Assembly (NCBI GenBank): GCA_910579615.1
Contig: CAJTUA010000010.1
Location: 83,756-147,755 of the forward strand
DNA from: an uncultured Lachnospiraceae bacterium
GTDB taxonomy: Bacteria > Bacillota > Clostridia > Lachnospirales > Lachnospiraceae
DNA: 64,000 nucleotides
Direction of reading: 5' to 3'
Shown: piece by piece, positions 23,451 through 32,092 of the stretch
Position numbering within the stretch: the stretch's first letter is position 1
Layout of the letters: every line of letters starts with the position of its first letter
The notes under the pieces: generated by a model
Databases searched by the model: none
What the model was told of the DNA's origin: nothing
Seen by the model: only the letters and a program-made list of their open reading frames with translations
Position numbers and translations under genes: made by a program

Positions 23451-24854
23451 CTAATTCGAATAAAGACGAACTTCGTTTTCCTTCTTTTTGAGCGTGACAC
23501 CGTTTAAAATCTCTTTGAACTGGTACTGCGCCCCGTTGATGGACACGCGCGTTCCCCGGTACGCACACTGGCGGATGATAATCTTCGCGTCCTGTGCCAG
23601 TTCAATCTTATCCAAAAGTTTCTGCCGCTTCTGCATATTCTCATTCATTTTGCTGTCGAGCGATATTTTAAAACGGGTCGCCTGCATACGCCGCTCCTGT
23701 GAGAGTGTGGACTCCGATTCCTGTTCCTTCTCCTTGCGCATCTGCAAAAGCTCCAGCACATGCCTTGTCTTTTCCATCTGCTCCTGAAGCTCTTTGTACT
23801 CCACCTCAAGCTTTTGTAAGTTCCGCTCAATCTCATCGCTCTTTCCCGCAATCAGCTCTGACTGCACTTCCGCGACATTGCCGACCGTCGTTGCTTCAAG
23901 CGTGCGCCCGGCGTACACGATACCGCCCAATATCACGCCATGCCTGCCTGCCACCACAATATCCTCACCGGCCTCCACGATGCAGCTTAAGACCGAATTC
24001 GCGTTTACATTTTTCCCCGCCGTAATTCTCGTCTGCTCAAAAAATTTCCCGGAGACCGAACCCTTGCATGAGACAACGCCTTTTCCGCCGCCCTGCATGC
24101 CGCAGGTAAGCACAATATCCTTCCCGGCGTACAGCTCGCAGCCTTCCACCACGCCCTGCACGGTAATCGTACCGCCCGCGCGGATTCTCCTGCCGCTCGT
24201 CACATTGCCATGAACCAAAACATCCCCGTCAAACTCGATGTCGCCAGTCAGGACATCGACATCCTCCTTGACATCAAGGAAGTTGCGAATCGTAATCCTG
24301 CCGTTTTCCATCTCAATCCTGCCGCTGATGGTTGCCATGTAGGCGCGCTTATCCTCCGTTGTGCAAAAGCCTTTGCCCTTGATTTCCGGAAGCTCCCTGC
24401 CGTCCTTGGCCGTAAGCTCCTTGCCGGAAAGGTCATAGCCCGACTTTCCCCGCGTACTTGGCGTGTAGCGCGCGATAATTGCGCCCTCCTTGACTGTCGG
24501 GATATTCGTCATCGTCCGGTAATCCACCGAACCGTCCGGAAGGATTTTCGGCTTTTTGTTCGTCTCCGTGTCAAACAGGAAATCAAAATGCCCGTCTGCC
24601 CCGTCCTTTGCCGGCTCTCCCACCGCCACAAGGCATTTTGTATAATATGTCTTTTCCTCAATCATCTTCCGGACACGCTCCTCGCGGATTCCCCTCCGGA
24701 TTCCGCTTTTGGTAAGTATCTGTAAAATGATATCCGAACCATAATCCACATTCTCCGGCGGTGGACACAGATACAATTCTGCCGTCATCCAGTCCTCGCT
24801 GATTAATATCTTTGAACCTTTTTCAATCCATTCTACCAATTCTGTATTCTTCAT
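23451..24854 (-). CDS. FapA/DUF342 family protein
   Basis: About 467 aa. It has the flagellar-assembly-A layout: an N-terminal region (residues about 30-150), then a right-handed beta-helix with regular short repeats (GDIEFDGDVLVHGNVTSGRR, AGGTITVQGVVEGCELYAGK, GKNVNANSVLSCIVEAGEDI, RHGVILGGIVYAGRTLEATT, at about 190-330), then a coiled coil (EIERNLQKLEVEYKELQEQM) and a short C-terminal tail. Members are related to polymerising bactofilin/MinC folds, and some contribute to flagellum or polar assembly; no flagellar gene is nearby. The start is ATG 24854, because the ATG at 24860 touches its ribosome site. A promoter lies upstream and a terminator downstream, so it appears monocistronic. Confidence 0.85.
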   Translation of the reverse strand: MKNTELVEWIEKGSKILISEDWMTAELYLCPPPENVDYGSDIILQILTKSGIRRGIREERVRKMIEEKTYYTKCLVAVGEPAKDGADGHFDFLFDTETNKKPKILPDGSVDYRTMTNIPTVKEGAIIARYTPSTRGKSGYDLSGKELTAKDGRELPEIKGKGFCTTEDKRAYMATISGRIEMENGRITIRNFLDVKEDVDVLTGDIEFDGDVLVHGNVTSGRRIRAGGTITVQGVVEGCELYAGKDIVLTCGMQGGGKGVVSCKGSVSGKFFEQTRITAGKNVNANSVLSCIVEAGEDIVVAGRHGVILGGIVYAGRTLEATTVGNVAEVQSELIAGKSDEIERNLQKLEVEYKELQEQMEKTRHVLELLQMRKEKEQESESTLSQERRMQATRFKISLDSKMNENMQKRQKLLDKIELAQDAKIIIRQCAYRGTRVSINGAQYQFKEILNGVTLKKKENEVRLYSN

Positions 24855-24898
24855 AAGCATCCCCGCCTTTCCTTTGCAGCAAGCCCATACTTTCTTAC

Positions 24899-24927
24899 AT
24901 TGTACTACAATTCCAGGACGATTTCCA
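24899..24927 (-). promoter_or_regulatory. Probable promoter for the FapA-like gene
   Basis: On the minus strand TGGAAA (24927-24922), a 17-nt spacer and TACAAT (24904-24899). The -35 is imperfect (4 of 6). Confidence 0.5.
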
Positions 24928-24989
24928 CTGTTATTTTATTTTTTATTTTTTGAATTCGTAATCCCATCCAGGCACAAGCACCTTTGTTT

Positions 24990-27680
24990 CTATTTCCCCG
25001 CAAGATGTGCAAGCCTCTCCTGCACCTGCGCGAGCATATCCGTATATTTTGCGAGCTTTTCCTTCTCCTCGGCAAGCTTTTTCTCCGGCGCCTTGTTCAC
25101 GAAATTCGGGTTGGAAAGCATTCCTTCCGCGCGTTTTATCTCACCCTCAAGCCTTGCTTTCTCTTTGTCCAGGCGCTCAATTTCCTTCGCAATATCAACA
25201 AGGTCGGCAAATGGCATATAAATCGCCGCCTGATGGATGACCGCCGAAACCGCATCATCATCAATCCCCGCCTTGTCCGCCTGGATTTTCACCTCGCCCG
25301 CGTAGGCAAGCGGCGCGAAGAAGACTGTACCCGCCGTGAAAATACCGCGCACCTTCTCGCTCTCGGAAACAATGTAAACCGTGGCTTTGCGGGAAGGCGG
25401 AACATTCATTTCCGTGCGGACATTGCGGATTGCCTTAACCGCCTCCTTCATCAGCTCCACAGCCTCCTCTTCCCCGGCAAAATGTCTTTCCTCACAGTAT
25501 TTCGGCCATTCAGAAATCATGATGGACTCATTCTTATCAAGCGTTCCCTCCGCTTCCTTGAGCGTACAGAAAATCTCCTCGGTCACAAACGGCATATACG
25601 GGTGCAAAAGTTTTAACGCTGTGGTCAGCACCTCGCGCAGCGTCCAGATTGCCGCAAGCTTCGTACCTGCTTCCTCCCCGTACAGGCGCGGCTTTACCAT
25701 CTCGATATACCAGTCACAGAATTCTTCCCAGATAAAATCGTAGATTTTGTCCGCCGCGATTCCCATCTCGTAATGCTCCAGATTATCCGTCACCTCGCGC
25801 ACAAGGTCGTTCGCCTTCGATAAAATCCAACGGTCCGCGCTGGTCAGCGCCGCTTCTTCCACTGCGGAAACCGCCGCGTCAAGCCCCTGCTCCTTCATCT
25901 GCGCCATATTCATCATGATAAAGCGCGACGCGTTCCATACCTTGTTGGCAAAATTGCGGCTCGCTTCCACCCTCTCCCAGTAAAAACGCATATCATTGCC
26001 CGGCGCATTCCCGGTAATCAGCGTAAAGCGCAGCGCGTCTGCGCCGTATTTGTCAATCACCTCAAGCGGGTCGATGCCGTTGCCGAGTGATTTGCTCATC
26101 TTGCGCCCCTGCGAATCCCTTACCAGGCCGTGGAAAAGCACGGTTTGGAACGGCTTTTTGCCCATGTGCTCATAGCCGGAGAATATCATGCGGATAACCC
26201 AGAAGAAAATAATATCGTACCCGGTCACAAGCACACTCGTCGGATAAAAATACTCCAGATCCTTCGTCTGCTCTGGCCAGCCGAGCGTCGAGAACGGCCA
26301 CAGCGCGGAGGAGAACCAGGTATCAAGCGTATCCTCATCCTGGCAAAGATGCGCGCCGCCACATTTTGGGCAAACCTTCGGCGCATCCTGCGTTTTTGCC
26401 ACGGTAATCTCGCCGCAGTCGCCGCAGTAATATGCCGGGATGCGGTGTCCCCACCAGAGCTGCCTGGAAATGCACCAGTCTTTGATGTTGTCCGTCCAGT
26501 TATAGTAAACCTTTTCCATCCTCTCCGGAATCAGCTCAACTTCCTTGTTTTTTACCGCTTCCACCGCAGGCTTTATCAGTTCGCCCATCCGCACGAACCA
26601 CTGCTGCTTGATTAACGGCTCGACCGTTGTTTTGCAGCGGTCATGCGTGCCGACATTGTGGCTGTAATCCTCAATGCGGACCAGAAGCCCCATCGCATCC
26701 AGCTCTTTTACAATCTGTTTTCTCGCTTCGTAGCGGTCCATCCCCTCAAATTTGCCACCGTTTTTGTTGATGGTCGCGTCGTCGTTCATAATATTGATTT
26801 CCGGGAGATTATGGCGCTTTCCCACCTCGAAATCGTTCGGGTCGTGCGCCGGCGTAATCTTTACAACGCCTGTTCCGAAATCCTTCTCCACATAGGAATC
26901 TGCAATAATCGGAATCTCGCGGTCAACGAACGGCACCTTCACCATCTTTCCGACCAGGTGTGCATAGCGCTCATCCTCCGGGTGCACTGCAACTGCCGTA
27001 TCACCGAGCATAGTCTCCGGGCGGGTCGTGGCAAACTCAAGGAATTCATCCGTGCCAACCACCGGATATTTGATATGCCAGAAATGCCCTGCCTGTTCCT
27101 CATATTCTACTTCCGCGTCCGAGATGGAAGTCTTGCAGACCGGACACCAGTTGATGATGCGGGAGCCCTTGTAAATCAGCCCCTTTTCATGCATTTTGCA
27201 GAATACTTCCTCAACTGCCTTCGAGCAGCCCTCGTCCATCGTAAAGCGCTCCCTGTCCCAGTCGCAGGAGGAGCCCATTTTTTTCAGCTGCCCGATGATG
27301 CGTCCGCCGTACTCTGCTTTCCATTCCCATGCGCGTTTCAAAAAGCCCTCGCGCCCGAGGTCTTTTTTGTCAATCCCTTCACTTTTCATCTGCTCGATGA
27401 TTTTGACTTCGGTCGCGATACTCGCGTGGTCCGTGCCCGGCTGCCAGAGTGTGTTGTAGCCCTGCATCCGCTTAAAGCGCACAAGGATATCCTGCATTGT
27501 GTTGTCCAATGCGTGCCCCATGTGCAGCTGGCCGGTGATATTTGGCGGCGGGATTACGATGGTAAATGGCTCTTTTTCCGGGTTCGGCTCCGCGTGGAAA
27601 TATTTTTTTGACATCCATTTGTCGTATAGCCGGTCTTCGATGTCTTTTGGGTCGTAGTTCTTTGCAAGTTCTTTCTGCAT
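24990..27680 (-). CDS. valS: Valyl-tRNA synthetase
   Basis: 896 aa, normal for bacterial ValRS. It charges tRNA-Val with valine and edits threonine. The class I HIGH motif is PPNITGQLHMGHALDNT (about residue 45); the zinc-binding CPVCKTS and YYCGDCGEI...CPKCGG clusters, the KMSKS loop GRKMSKSLGNGIDPLEV and the C-terminal coiled-coil arm (EIERLDKEKARLEGEIKRAEGMLSN) are all present. The start is ATG 27680 after AAAGAGGTG. A longer frame to 27824 translates the repeat and is rejected. It is controlled by the T-box at 28047-28331. Three hairpin repeat units lie between the T-box terminator and the start codon. Confidence 0.95.
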   Translation of the reverse strand: MQKELAKNYDPKDIEDRLYDKWMSKKYFHAEPNPEKEPFTIVIPPPNITGQLHMGHALDNTMQDILVRFKRMQGYNTLWQPGTDHASIATEVKIIEQMKSEGIDKKDLGREGFLKRAWEWKAEYGGRIIGQLKKMGSSCDWDRERFTMDEGCSKAVEEVFCKMHEKGLIYKGSRIINWCPVCKTSISDAEVEYEEQAGHFWHIKYPVVGTDEFLEFATTRPETMLGDTAVAVHPEDERYAHLVGKMVKVPFVDREIPIIADSYVEKDFGTGVVKITPAHDPNDFEVGKRHNLPEINIMNDDATINKNGGKFEGMDRYEARKQIVKELDAMGLLVRIEDYSHNVGTHDRCKTTVEPLIKQQWFVRMGELIKPAVEAVKNKEVELIPERMEKVYYNWTDNIKDWCISRQLWWGHRIPAYYCGDCGEITVAKTQDAPKVCPKCGGAHLCQDEDTLDTWFSSALWPFSTLGWPEQTKDLEYFYPTSVLVTGYDIIFFWVIRMIFSGYEHMGKKPFQTVLFHGLVRDSQGRKMSKSLGNGIDPLEVIDKYGADALRFTLITGNAPGNDMRFYWERVEASRNFANKVWNASRFIMMNMAQMKEQGLDAAVSAVEEAALTSADRWILSKANDLVREVTDNLEHYEMGIAADKIYDFIWEEFCDWYIEMVKPRLYGEEAGTKLAAIWTLREVLTTALKLLHPYMPFVTEEIFCTLKEAEGTLDKNESIMISEWPKYCEERHFAGEEEAVELMKEAVKAIRNVRTEMNVPPSRKATVYIVSESEKVRGIFTAGTVFFAPLAYAGEVKIQADKAGIDDDAVSAVIHQAAIYMPFADLVDIAKEIERLDKEKARLEGEIKRAEGMLSNPNFVNKAPEKKLAEEKEKLAKYTDMLAQVQERLAHLAGK

Positions 27681-27704
27681 GGTTGACACCTCTTTCTTAT
27701 TTAG

Positions 27705-28046
27705 AGTTCCGCATATGCCCTCCCAGTACCCAGCATCCGGCAGTGAAATTTTTTTCCGTTCCACTCCAAAAAATTCCACTGGGGCACTGTGCGGGCATAT
27801 GCTGTTTTGAGTTGAGTTCCGCATATGCCCTCCCAGTACCTAGCATCTGGCAGTGAAATTTTTTTCCGTTCCACTTCAAAAAATTCCACTGGGGCACTGT
27901 GCGGGCATATGCTGTTTTGAGTTGAGTTCCGCATATGCCCTTCCAGCACCCAGCATCCGGCAGTGGAATTTTTTCCGTTCCACTCCAAAAAATTCCACTG
28001 GGGCACTGTGCGGGCATATGCTGTTTTGAGTTGAGTTCCGCATATG
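27705..28046 (-). repeat. Hairpin leader repeat, three tandem copies before valS
   Basis: Units at 27705-27808, 27815-27918 and 27925-28027, period 110, with a right-end remnant at 28034-28046 next to the T-box terminator. The units are nearly identical to each other. The outer stem is GCATATGCCC with GGGCATATGC. The middle is built on CAGTGCCCC with GGGTACTGG or GGGTGCTGG: neighbouring units differ by an A/G change. The inner stem is AGTGGAATTTTTT with AAAAAATTTCACT or AAAATTCCACT. The apex is GGAGTGGAACGGA. The junctions read GCGGAACTCAACTCAAAACAGC. The last unit runs through GCGGAACTCTAAAT into the ribosome site of valS. Confidence 0.93.
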
Positions 28047-28331
28047 AAAAAAGACCCTCCGTCACATAAGGACGAAGGGTCGTGGTACCACCTTAATTCA
28101 CAGCAAACGCTGCCTCTTACACACTTCACGGACACACCGGAAAGCATTCGCCTGTAACGGGACTCCCCGTAGCACCCTACCCGGCAAAAGCCGCTCAGGC
28201 GCTCTGTTTGAAAGCTACCTTCCACCGTTTTCCCCTGAGACAGCCTTTCAGCCAACGTGCCGTCCTCTCTGCCAGAATCCGCGGTGTACTCCTCTTTCGC
28301 GCTACATTTTTCATATCTGCGGAATTGATAT
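28047..28331 (-). ncRNA. T-box riboswitch (valine) of valS
   Basis: Minus strand, before valS. The conserved antiterminator sequence AATTAAGGTGGTACCACG lies at 28098-28081. The competing terminator is GACCCTCCGTC with GACGAAGGGTC (28053-28081) and a run of six T. Stem I pairs GCGC and GAAAG near 28300 with CTTTC and GCGC near 28205. The specifier loop is bounded by CACCG and CGGTG, with AGTA on one side and GAAGGTAG on the other. GTA (minus strand of 28216-28218) is the likely valine specifier. Uncharged tRNA-Val should favour readthrough. The specifier call is by eye, the T-box itself is not in doubt. Confidence 0.93.
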
Positions 28332-28337
28332 GGTTAT

Positions 28338-28366
28338 ATATTAAGCAATGTTTGGGGAGTTGTCAA
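28338..28366 (-). promoter_or_regulatory. Strong promoter of the valS T-box
   Basis: On the minus strand a perfect TTGACA (28366-28361), a 17-nt spacer and TAATAT (28343-28338). Transcription should begin near 28331. Confidence 0.85.
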
Positions 28367-28493
28367 GAGGGAATTTTCTCAATTTTCTTTCCTGTTGATT
28401 GCGCATCTTTTATTTCCGACGTTTCGCGCCATATCCCGGACAATCCATAGAAAAATATCTTGTCCAATAAATATCACTATGGTAAACAAAACT

Positions 28494-28752
28494 TCAAACT
28501 GCCATCACCGCTAAACCGCTATAACACATAATCCCCATGAAAATCCCCGTCACATACTTATCAATCTCCGCCAAAAATCCTTCTCTATTTCGCCTATGCA
28601 TTCCATCCCTATCTCTTTTCCAAATACATCTCCGAACTTTTCCTGTGACCGGACCATATTCTGCAATGGATGGGTATTTTATCCACATAAAAATAATTAT
28701 TCGCAATGATTTCTTCAAATCTCTGCTCACCGATTGCAACGGTTCTTGCCAT
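28494..28752 (-). pseudogene. Remnant of an AAA-ATPase-like/PD-(D/E)XK family gene
   Basis: ATG 28752, with an excellent GGAGGGG ribosome site, begins MARTVAIGEQRFEEIIANNY and continues FYVDKI. This is the signature start of the AAA-ATPase-like (PF09820) family, whose members run to 500 or more residues and continue with a TRPRRFGKT nucleotide-binding loop. Here the similarity ends after about 26 residues and the frame stops after 47. The downstream bases stay open in another frame (to 28494) without matching the family. The gene seems to have lost its body by deletion. Such families are often multicopy in Lachnospiraceae. Confidence 0.65.
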
Positions 28753-28830
28753 ACAATTACCCCTCCTTCCTTACCAACACACCCCGCATTATTAGCCTAT
28801 CTAACGGCTTCCTGAACTTTTGTTCCTATC

Positions 28831-30177
28831 CTATCCAATCATCGCGTGCTGTCTTTTTACAGAGGGATTTATATACCGTTTGCTCATAGCACTGACAATT
28901 CGAAAATAGCAAATGTAGAAAACGATAATACACGCCCCAAACCCACCCGTTAATCTGAGCAGAATGTTATTCAGGGAAGCTGGCAACACCAAGTTCATTT
29001 TTCCATTCAGCAATGGTACGCAGAATATAACAACCAAGAAAGCCATAATCATTGGAGAAGTCAGCTTAATTGCTATCTGCCGCTTCACAAGCCTTTCCAT
29101 CTGCTGATTGCTTTTCCCCATGCAGTGCAATATCTGATTACTTTTTGAATTCTGCCTGATTTCTATTATCTGCTGCAAAGACAATATCGAAAAATAAATA
29201 ACCAAAAACACGATGCAGATGCTTAATTGCAAAGTCCCCATCCACTGCTGCAGAACCGTATCAAAAAATTTAAATTCCGGCTGCAGCATCATAATTCCAG
29301 CCACGAAAGAACACGCTGAAAATAAGAAGCATACACAAAAAACAGCATTTACAAGCGCAGACGTTTTGAAGTTTGATGTAATATTTGCCGCGATATATAG
29401 CATGTCTTTTTGGTGTATTTTTACAGATTTCATTCTCCTTTGCGCATACAGACCGCCAAACGCCCATTTGTAAAAGGCAAAAACAGAGATTAACAGGGGA
29501 ACTGCCACCACCGATACCGGATAAACAATATAAACTTCCGGCAAAAAAACAATGCCGCAAACACAGCCAATAAAGCATGCAAAACACAAAAGAAAGAGAA
29601 CTCCCCATTTTTTGTAATTCCCTATATTTTCCGCGCCCTGATTACGGTTTCTCTCATGCATCAGCTCCCTTATCTGCAGCTTGTATAAGCGCCCCCTCAA
29701 CCGAAAAGAACATACAGTTTCAATCAGGCAAAAAAACAGAAACGTGTAAAACATACTTTTACCATAGAGGAATCCGCAAGGTTCCATTTCATGTAACGGC
29801 TCACGGAAATACCAAACTCGATATATGGCAAAACCTATTGTCGTTCCTGCTAAATAGCAGCAAAAACCAATCAGCAGGACTTCGCATAGAAAGAGGCTGG
29901 TTAACCTCTTTTTTTCCATACCCAGTAATAAGTAGTTTGCAAATTCCTTTGCCCGCTGCTTTAGCATGAAAGTATCTATATACTCCACTAAAATTATTAG
30001 AATGGCCGCGATGAACAATGGCAGGGAAATCACTTGAAAACCAACGAATTCTCCTATAATGGCTATACAATTAGACACCTCTATCACTGCCAAAAGGACA
30101 GTCATGGCAGCAACATATAAAAGATAATTTATAAAAGACCGCCTGGCATTACGGATTGACAGCTTCAGGTACAACAT
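28831..30177 (-). CDS. ABC transporter permease, FtsX-like (short BceB type)
   Basis: 448 aa. About eight to ten hydrophobic helices are visible: LLYVAAMTVLLAVIEVSNCI, LPLFIAAILIILVEYIDTF, LFLCEVLLIGFCCYLAGTT, SMFYTFLFFCLIETVC, and further pairs up to LTGGFGACIIVFYICYF. The segment AKEFANYLLLGMEKKRLTSLF is the typical cytosolic coupling region of FtsX-like permeases. It is shorter than BceB (about 650 aa) and lacks a large extracellular domain. Its start overlaps the end of the fused HTH-ATPase gene by 29 nt, so the two form one transporter. The substrate is unknown; antimicrobial peptide export or sensing is the common role of relatives. Confidence 0.78.
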   Translation of the reverse strand: MLYLKLSIRNARRSFINYLLYVAAMTVLLAVIEVSNCIAIIGEFVGFQVISLPLFIAAILIILVEYIDTFMLKQRAKEFANYLLLGMEKKRLTSLFLCEVLLIGFCCYLAGTTIGFAIYRVWYFREPLHEMEPCGFLYGKSMFYTFLFFCLIETVCSFRLRGRLYKLQIRELMHERNRNQGAENIGNYKKWGVLFLLCFACFIGCVCGIVFLPEVYIVYPVSVVAVPLLISVFAFYKWAFGGLYAQRRMKSVKIHQKDMLYIAANITSNFKTSALVNAVFCVCFLFSACSFVAGIMMLQPEFKFFDTVLQQWMGTLQLSICIVFLVIYFSILSLQQIIEIRQNSKSNQILHCMGKSNQQMERLVKRQIAIKLTSPMIMAFLVVIFCVPLLNGKMNLVLPASLNNILLRLTGGFGACIIVFYICYFRIVSAMSKRYINPSVKRQHAMIG

Positions 30178-31246
30178 GGCTTTCTCCCTCCATCCACTCT
30201 ATTTTCTTCAAAATCTCTGCAAAAAAAGCCTGTTTGTTTTCCTGTTCCCGGTTTAATGCAGCTTTTATTTCACCATCTTTCATAAACAATATCCTGTCAC
30301 AATAGCTTGCAGCCATAACATCATGTGTGACCATCAATATTGTTGCGCCATATTCCCTGCAAAGCATCGCAAGAGTATCCAAAAGCTGTCTGGCAGTATG
30401 GGAATCCAATGCCCCGGTCGGCTCGTCCGCAAGTATAATGTCCGGATTTACCACAATCGCACGGGCGCAGGCGCAACGCTGCCGTTGCCCTCCCGATACC
30501 TCATATGGGAATTTGTCCAATATTGCCGATATATCCAGTTTTTCAGATAAGCTTTGAACCATTGGACGAATGCTTTCTTTGGGAACCTCCTTGATTGTCA
30601 AAGCAAGCGCAATGTTTTCATATAGAGTCAAATTTTCAATCAGATTGTATTCCTGGAAAACAAAGCCCAAATGTCTGCGGCGAAATTCTGCGGCAGCTTC
30701 GTCTGGTATATCCGCGATATTCTGCCCGCTAACCCATATCGTCCCGTCCGTCGGTTGGTCTACCGCGGCTATTAAATTAAGTAATGTTGTTTTCCCGGAA
30801 CCGGAAGCCCCCATAATCCCGACAAAACTGCCACGCGGTATTTGGAAGCTTACATCATTTACAGCCAGTACGGAACTATTTTCCGTTTCATATCGTTTGG
30901 AAACATTTTCAACCTCCAAAACATTTTGGGGTGCCTTATCATATTCTTTTAATTCCCATTTGTCGTGTCCTAACCAATTTGTAATCACATCCATAAGTAC
31001 TTCATCTGCTTTTTCTTTCAGTTTTTCTTGTGCAATGCACTCGCCCGCAAATAATTCATTCAGGGTAACATCTAAAAGAGTGCATAATGGCATAAACAAA
31101 GATAAGTCCGGCATAGACCGCCCGGTTTCCCATTTTGAAACAGCCTTATTGGTTATTTCCAGTTTTTCCGCTAACTGGCTTTGCGTCCAGCCCTTTGCCC
31201 TCCGGCGCTCAGAAATAAAAGCTCCAATCTTAATTTGGTTCATCAT
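30149..31246 (-). CDS. Fused XRE regulator and ABC transporter ATPase
   Basis: 365 aa. Residues 5-65 are an XRE helix-turn-helix (IGAFISERRRAKGWTQSQLAEKLEITNKAVSKWETGRSMP is split over them). After a linker of about 45 residues comes a complete MacB/BceA-type ATPase (about 110-330) with Walker A GASGSGKTT, Q-loop VFQEYNL, signature VSGGQRQR, Walker B DIILADEPTGALD and switch VTHD. Normally these are separate proteins; here one chain may both repress the operon and power the transporter. The start is ATG 31246 (or 31243) after CAGGAGGG. A 13-bp palindrome lies just upstream. It is coupled to the permease gene. Confidence 0.88.
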   Translation of the reverse strand: MMNQIKIGAFISERRRAKGWTQSQLAEKLEITNKAVSKWETGRSMPDLSLFMPLCTLLDVTLNELFAGECIAQEKLKEKADEVLMDVITNWLGHDKWELKEYDKAPQNVLEVENVSKRYETENSSVLAVNDVSFQIPRGSFVGIMGASGSGKTTLLNLIAAVDQPTDGTIWVSGQNIADIPDEAAAEFRRRHLGFVFQEYNLIENLTLYENIALALTIKEVPKESIRPMVQSLSEKLDISAILDKFPYEVSGGQRQRCACARAIVVNPDIILADEPTGALDSHTARQLLDTLAMLCREYGATILMVTHDVMAASYCDRILFMKDGEIKAALNREQENKQAFFAEILKKIEWMEGESHVVPEAVNP

Positions 31247-31298
31247 TCAGCCCTCCTGTTTGCGGTAAATTATATAAATCCGGCACAAGAATGAACAC

Positions 31299-31311
31299 CT
31301 ACCAACGGTAG
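31299..31311. promoter_or_regulatory. Palindromic candidate operator of the HTH-ATPase gene
   Basis: CTACC-AAC-GGTAG, 53 nt before the start codon. On the minus strand a TATAAT lies about 20 nt further downstream (in TTTATATAATTT), so the palindrome falls near the -35 region, a usual place for a repressor. The XRE domain of the gene product is the natural candidate binder; this is inference. Confidence 0.5.
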
Positions 31312-31428
31312 AGTTGGGCAAATCAGGGCTTTTTGCCTCTACTGACAGTATATCAAATAAAATTTCATGGGCAATTCCAAAACAGTTCCTCCCGATATTC
31401 TCCAGGTTTCACAGTCCAAAACCCGCAC

Positions 31429-31758
31429 CTACCAGGCTTTCTCTACTCCCGGACAATAATTCTTCTTCACCGCCGCACGCATCTCCACAAAGCACCCGCA
31501 CACCCGGCACATTCCGTTCATCAGATGTTCGCACGCTTTACACGCCGCAAGCCTTTCCTCATAAAGCGCGGTATCCGCCTTGATATCTGGGTCAAGCTGC
31601 GCAATATATTCATACATATTTTTAAAATATTCGCCCTCCTGCATCTCGCGCAACAGGCATTTCTTGCAGATGCGCTGCGGTGTGCCTGCCGCATCATTTT
31701 GTGCTTCCCGCGGATTTTGCAGGGTTTTCGCGCCATCGCTCCAATTTTCATCTTCCAT
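31429..31758 (-). CDS. DUF6171 family cysteine-rich protein
   Basis: About 109 aa from ATG 31758 (MEDENWSDG), with AAGGATGG upstream; ATG 31788 is an alternative adding 10 residues. The conserved part is CKKCLLREM, YFKNMYEYIAQLD, RLAACKACEHLMNGMCRVCGCFVEMRAA and a final CPG. The paired CxxC motifs suggest metal binding. The family is widespread in Clostridia and has no known function. It lies 53 nt after a DUF951 gene on the same strand. Confidence 0.8.
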   Translation of the reverse strand: MEDENWSDGAKTLQNPREAQNDAAGTPQRICKKCLLREMQEGEYFKNMYEYIAQLDPDIKADTALYEERLAACKACEHLMNGMCRVCGCFVEMRAAVKKNYCPGVEKAW

Positions 31759-31811
31759 AAGCTGTAACCATCCTTTGCCATCCGACACAACCTACAAGCT
31801 GCCGCCGTCTT

Positions 31812-32030
31812 TTACTCCCCCGTATTCTCATTCTCCCCTGCCGTACTCCCCGCACCCGGAATAATCTGGCGCACATTCTTCTCCGCCTGCTTCCTCGCAA
31901 TCATAATCTGATGCCCACACCCCTCACACTGGAGCCTGAAATCAATCCCCACGCGAAGCACCTTCCACATCTGGTTTCCGCAAGGATGCTTCTTCTTCAA
32001 TTTCAAAGTATCCCCTACCTTGATATCCAT
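31812..32030 (-). CDS. DUF951 family protein (YyzM-like)
   Basis: 72 aa. MDIKVGDTLKLKKKHPCGNQ, then WKVLRVGIDFRLQCEGCGHQIMIARKQAEKNVRQI, matches the short DUF951 family, which has a CxxC zinc-ribbon-like pair and a basic character suited to nucleic acid binding. The start is ATG 32030 after AAGGAGGC; a frame to 32108 overlaps cysS and is not needed. The C-terminal acidic/Gly tail (GAGSTAGENENTGE) is extra. It lies directly after cysS and is probably co-transcribed. Confidence 0.82.
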   Translation of the reverse strand: MDIKVGDTLKLKKKHPCGNQMWKVLRVGIDFRLQCEGCGHQIMIARKQAEKNVRQIIPGAGSTAGENENTGE

Positions 32031-32092
32031 GATAACCCCGCCTCCTTCTCTTTTTTCATCCTCCCAAAAACTTCCTGAGCCCCTCAGAGATT

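Noticed and set aside
27681..27824. N-terminal extension of ValS (MRNSTQNSICPHSAP...)
   Set aside because: It is encoded by the hairpin repeat. The real start MQKELAKNYDPKD has a ribosome site and matches ValRS.
27705..28046. CRISPR-like array
   Set aside because: Units are about 104 nt and self-complementary with no unique spacers, and the same unit occurs singly elsewhere.
27697..28255. Open frames on the minus strand through the repeat array and T-box (with repeated GICGTQLKTAYARTVPQW)
   Set aside because: They are translations of the tandem hairpin units and of the T-box RNA. There is no ribosome site and the sequence is explained by RNA structure.
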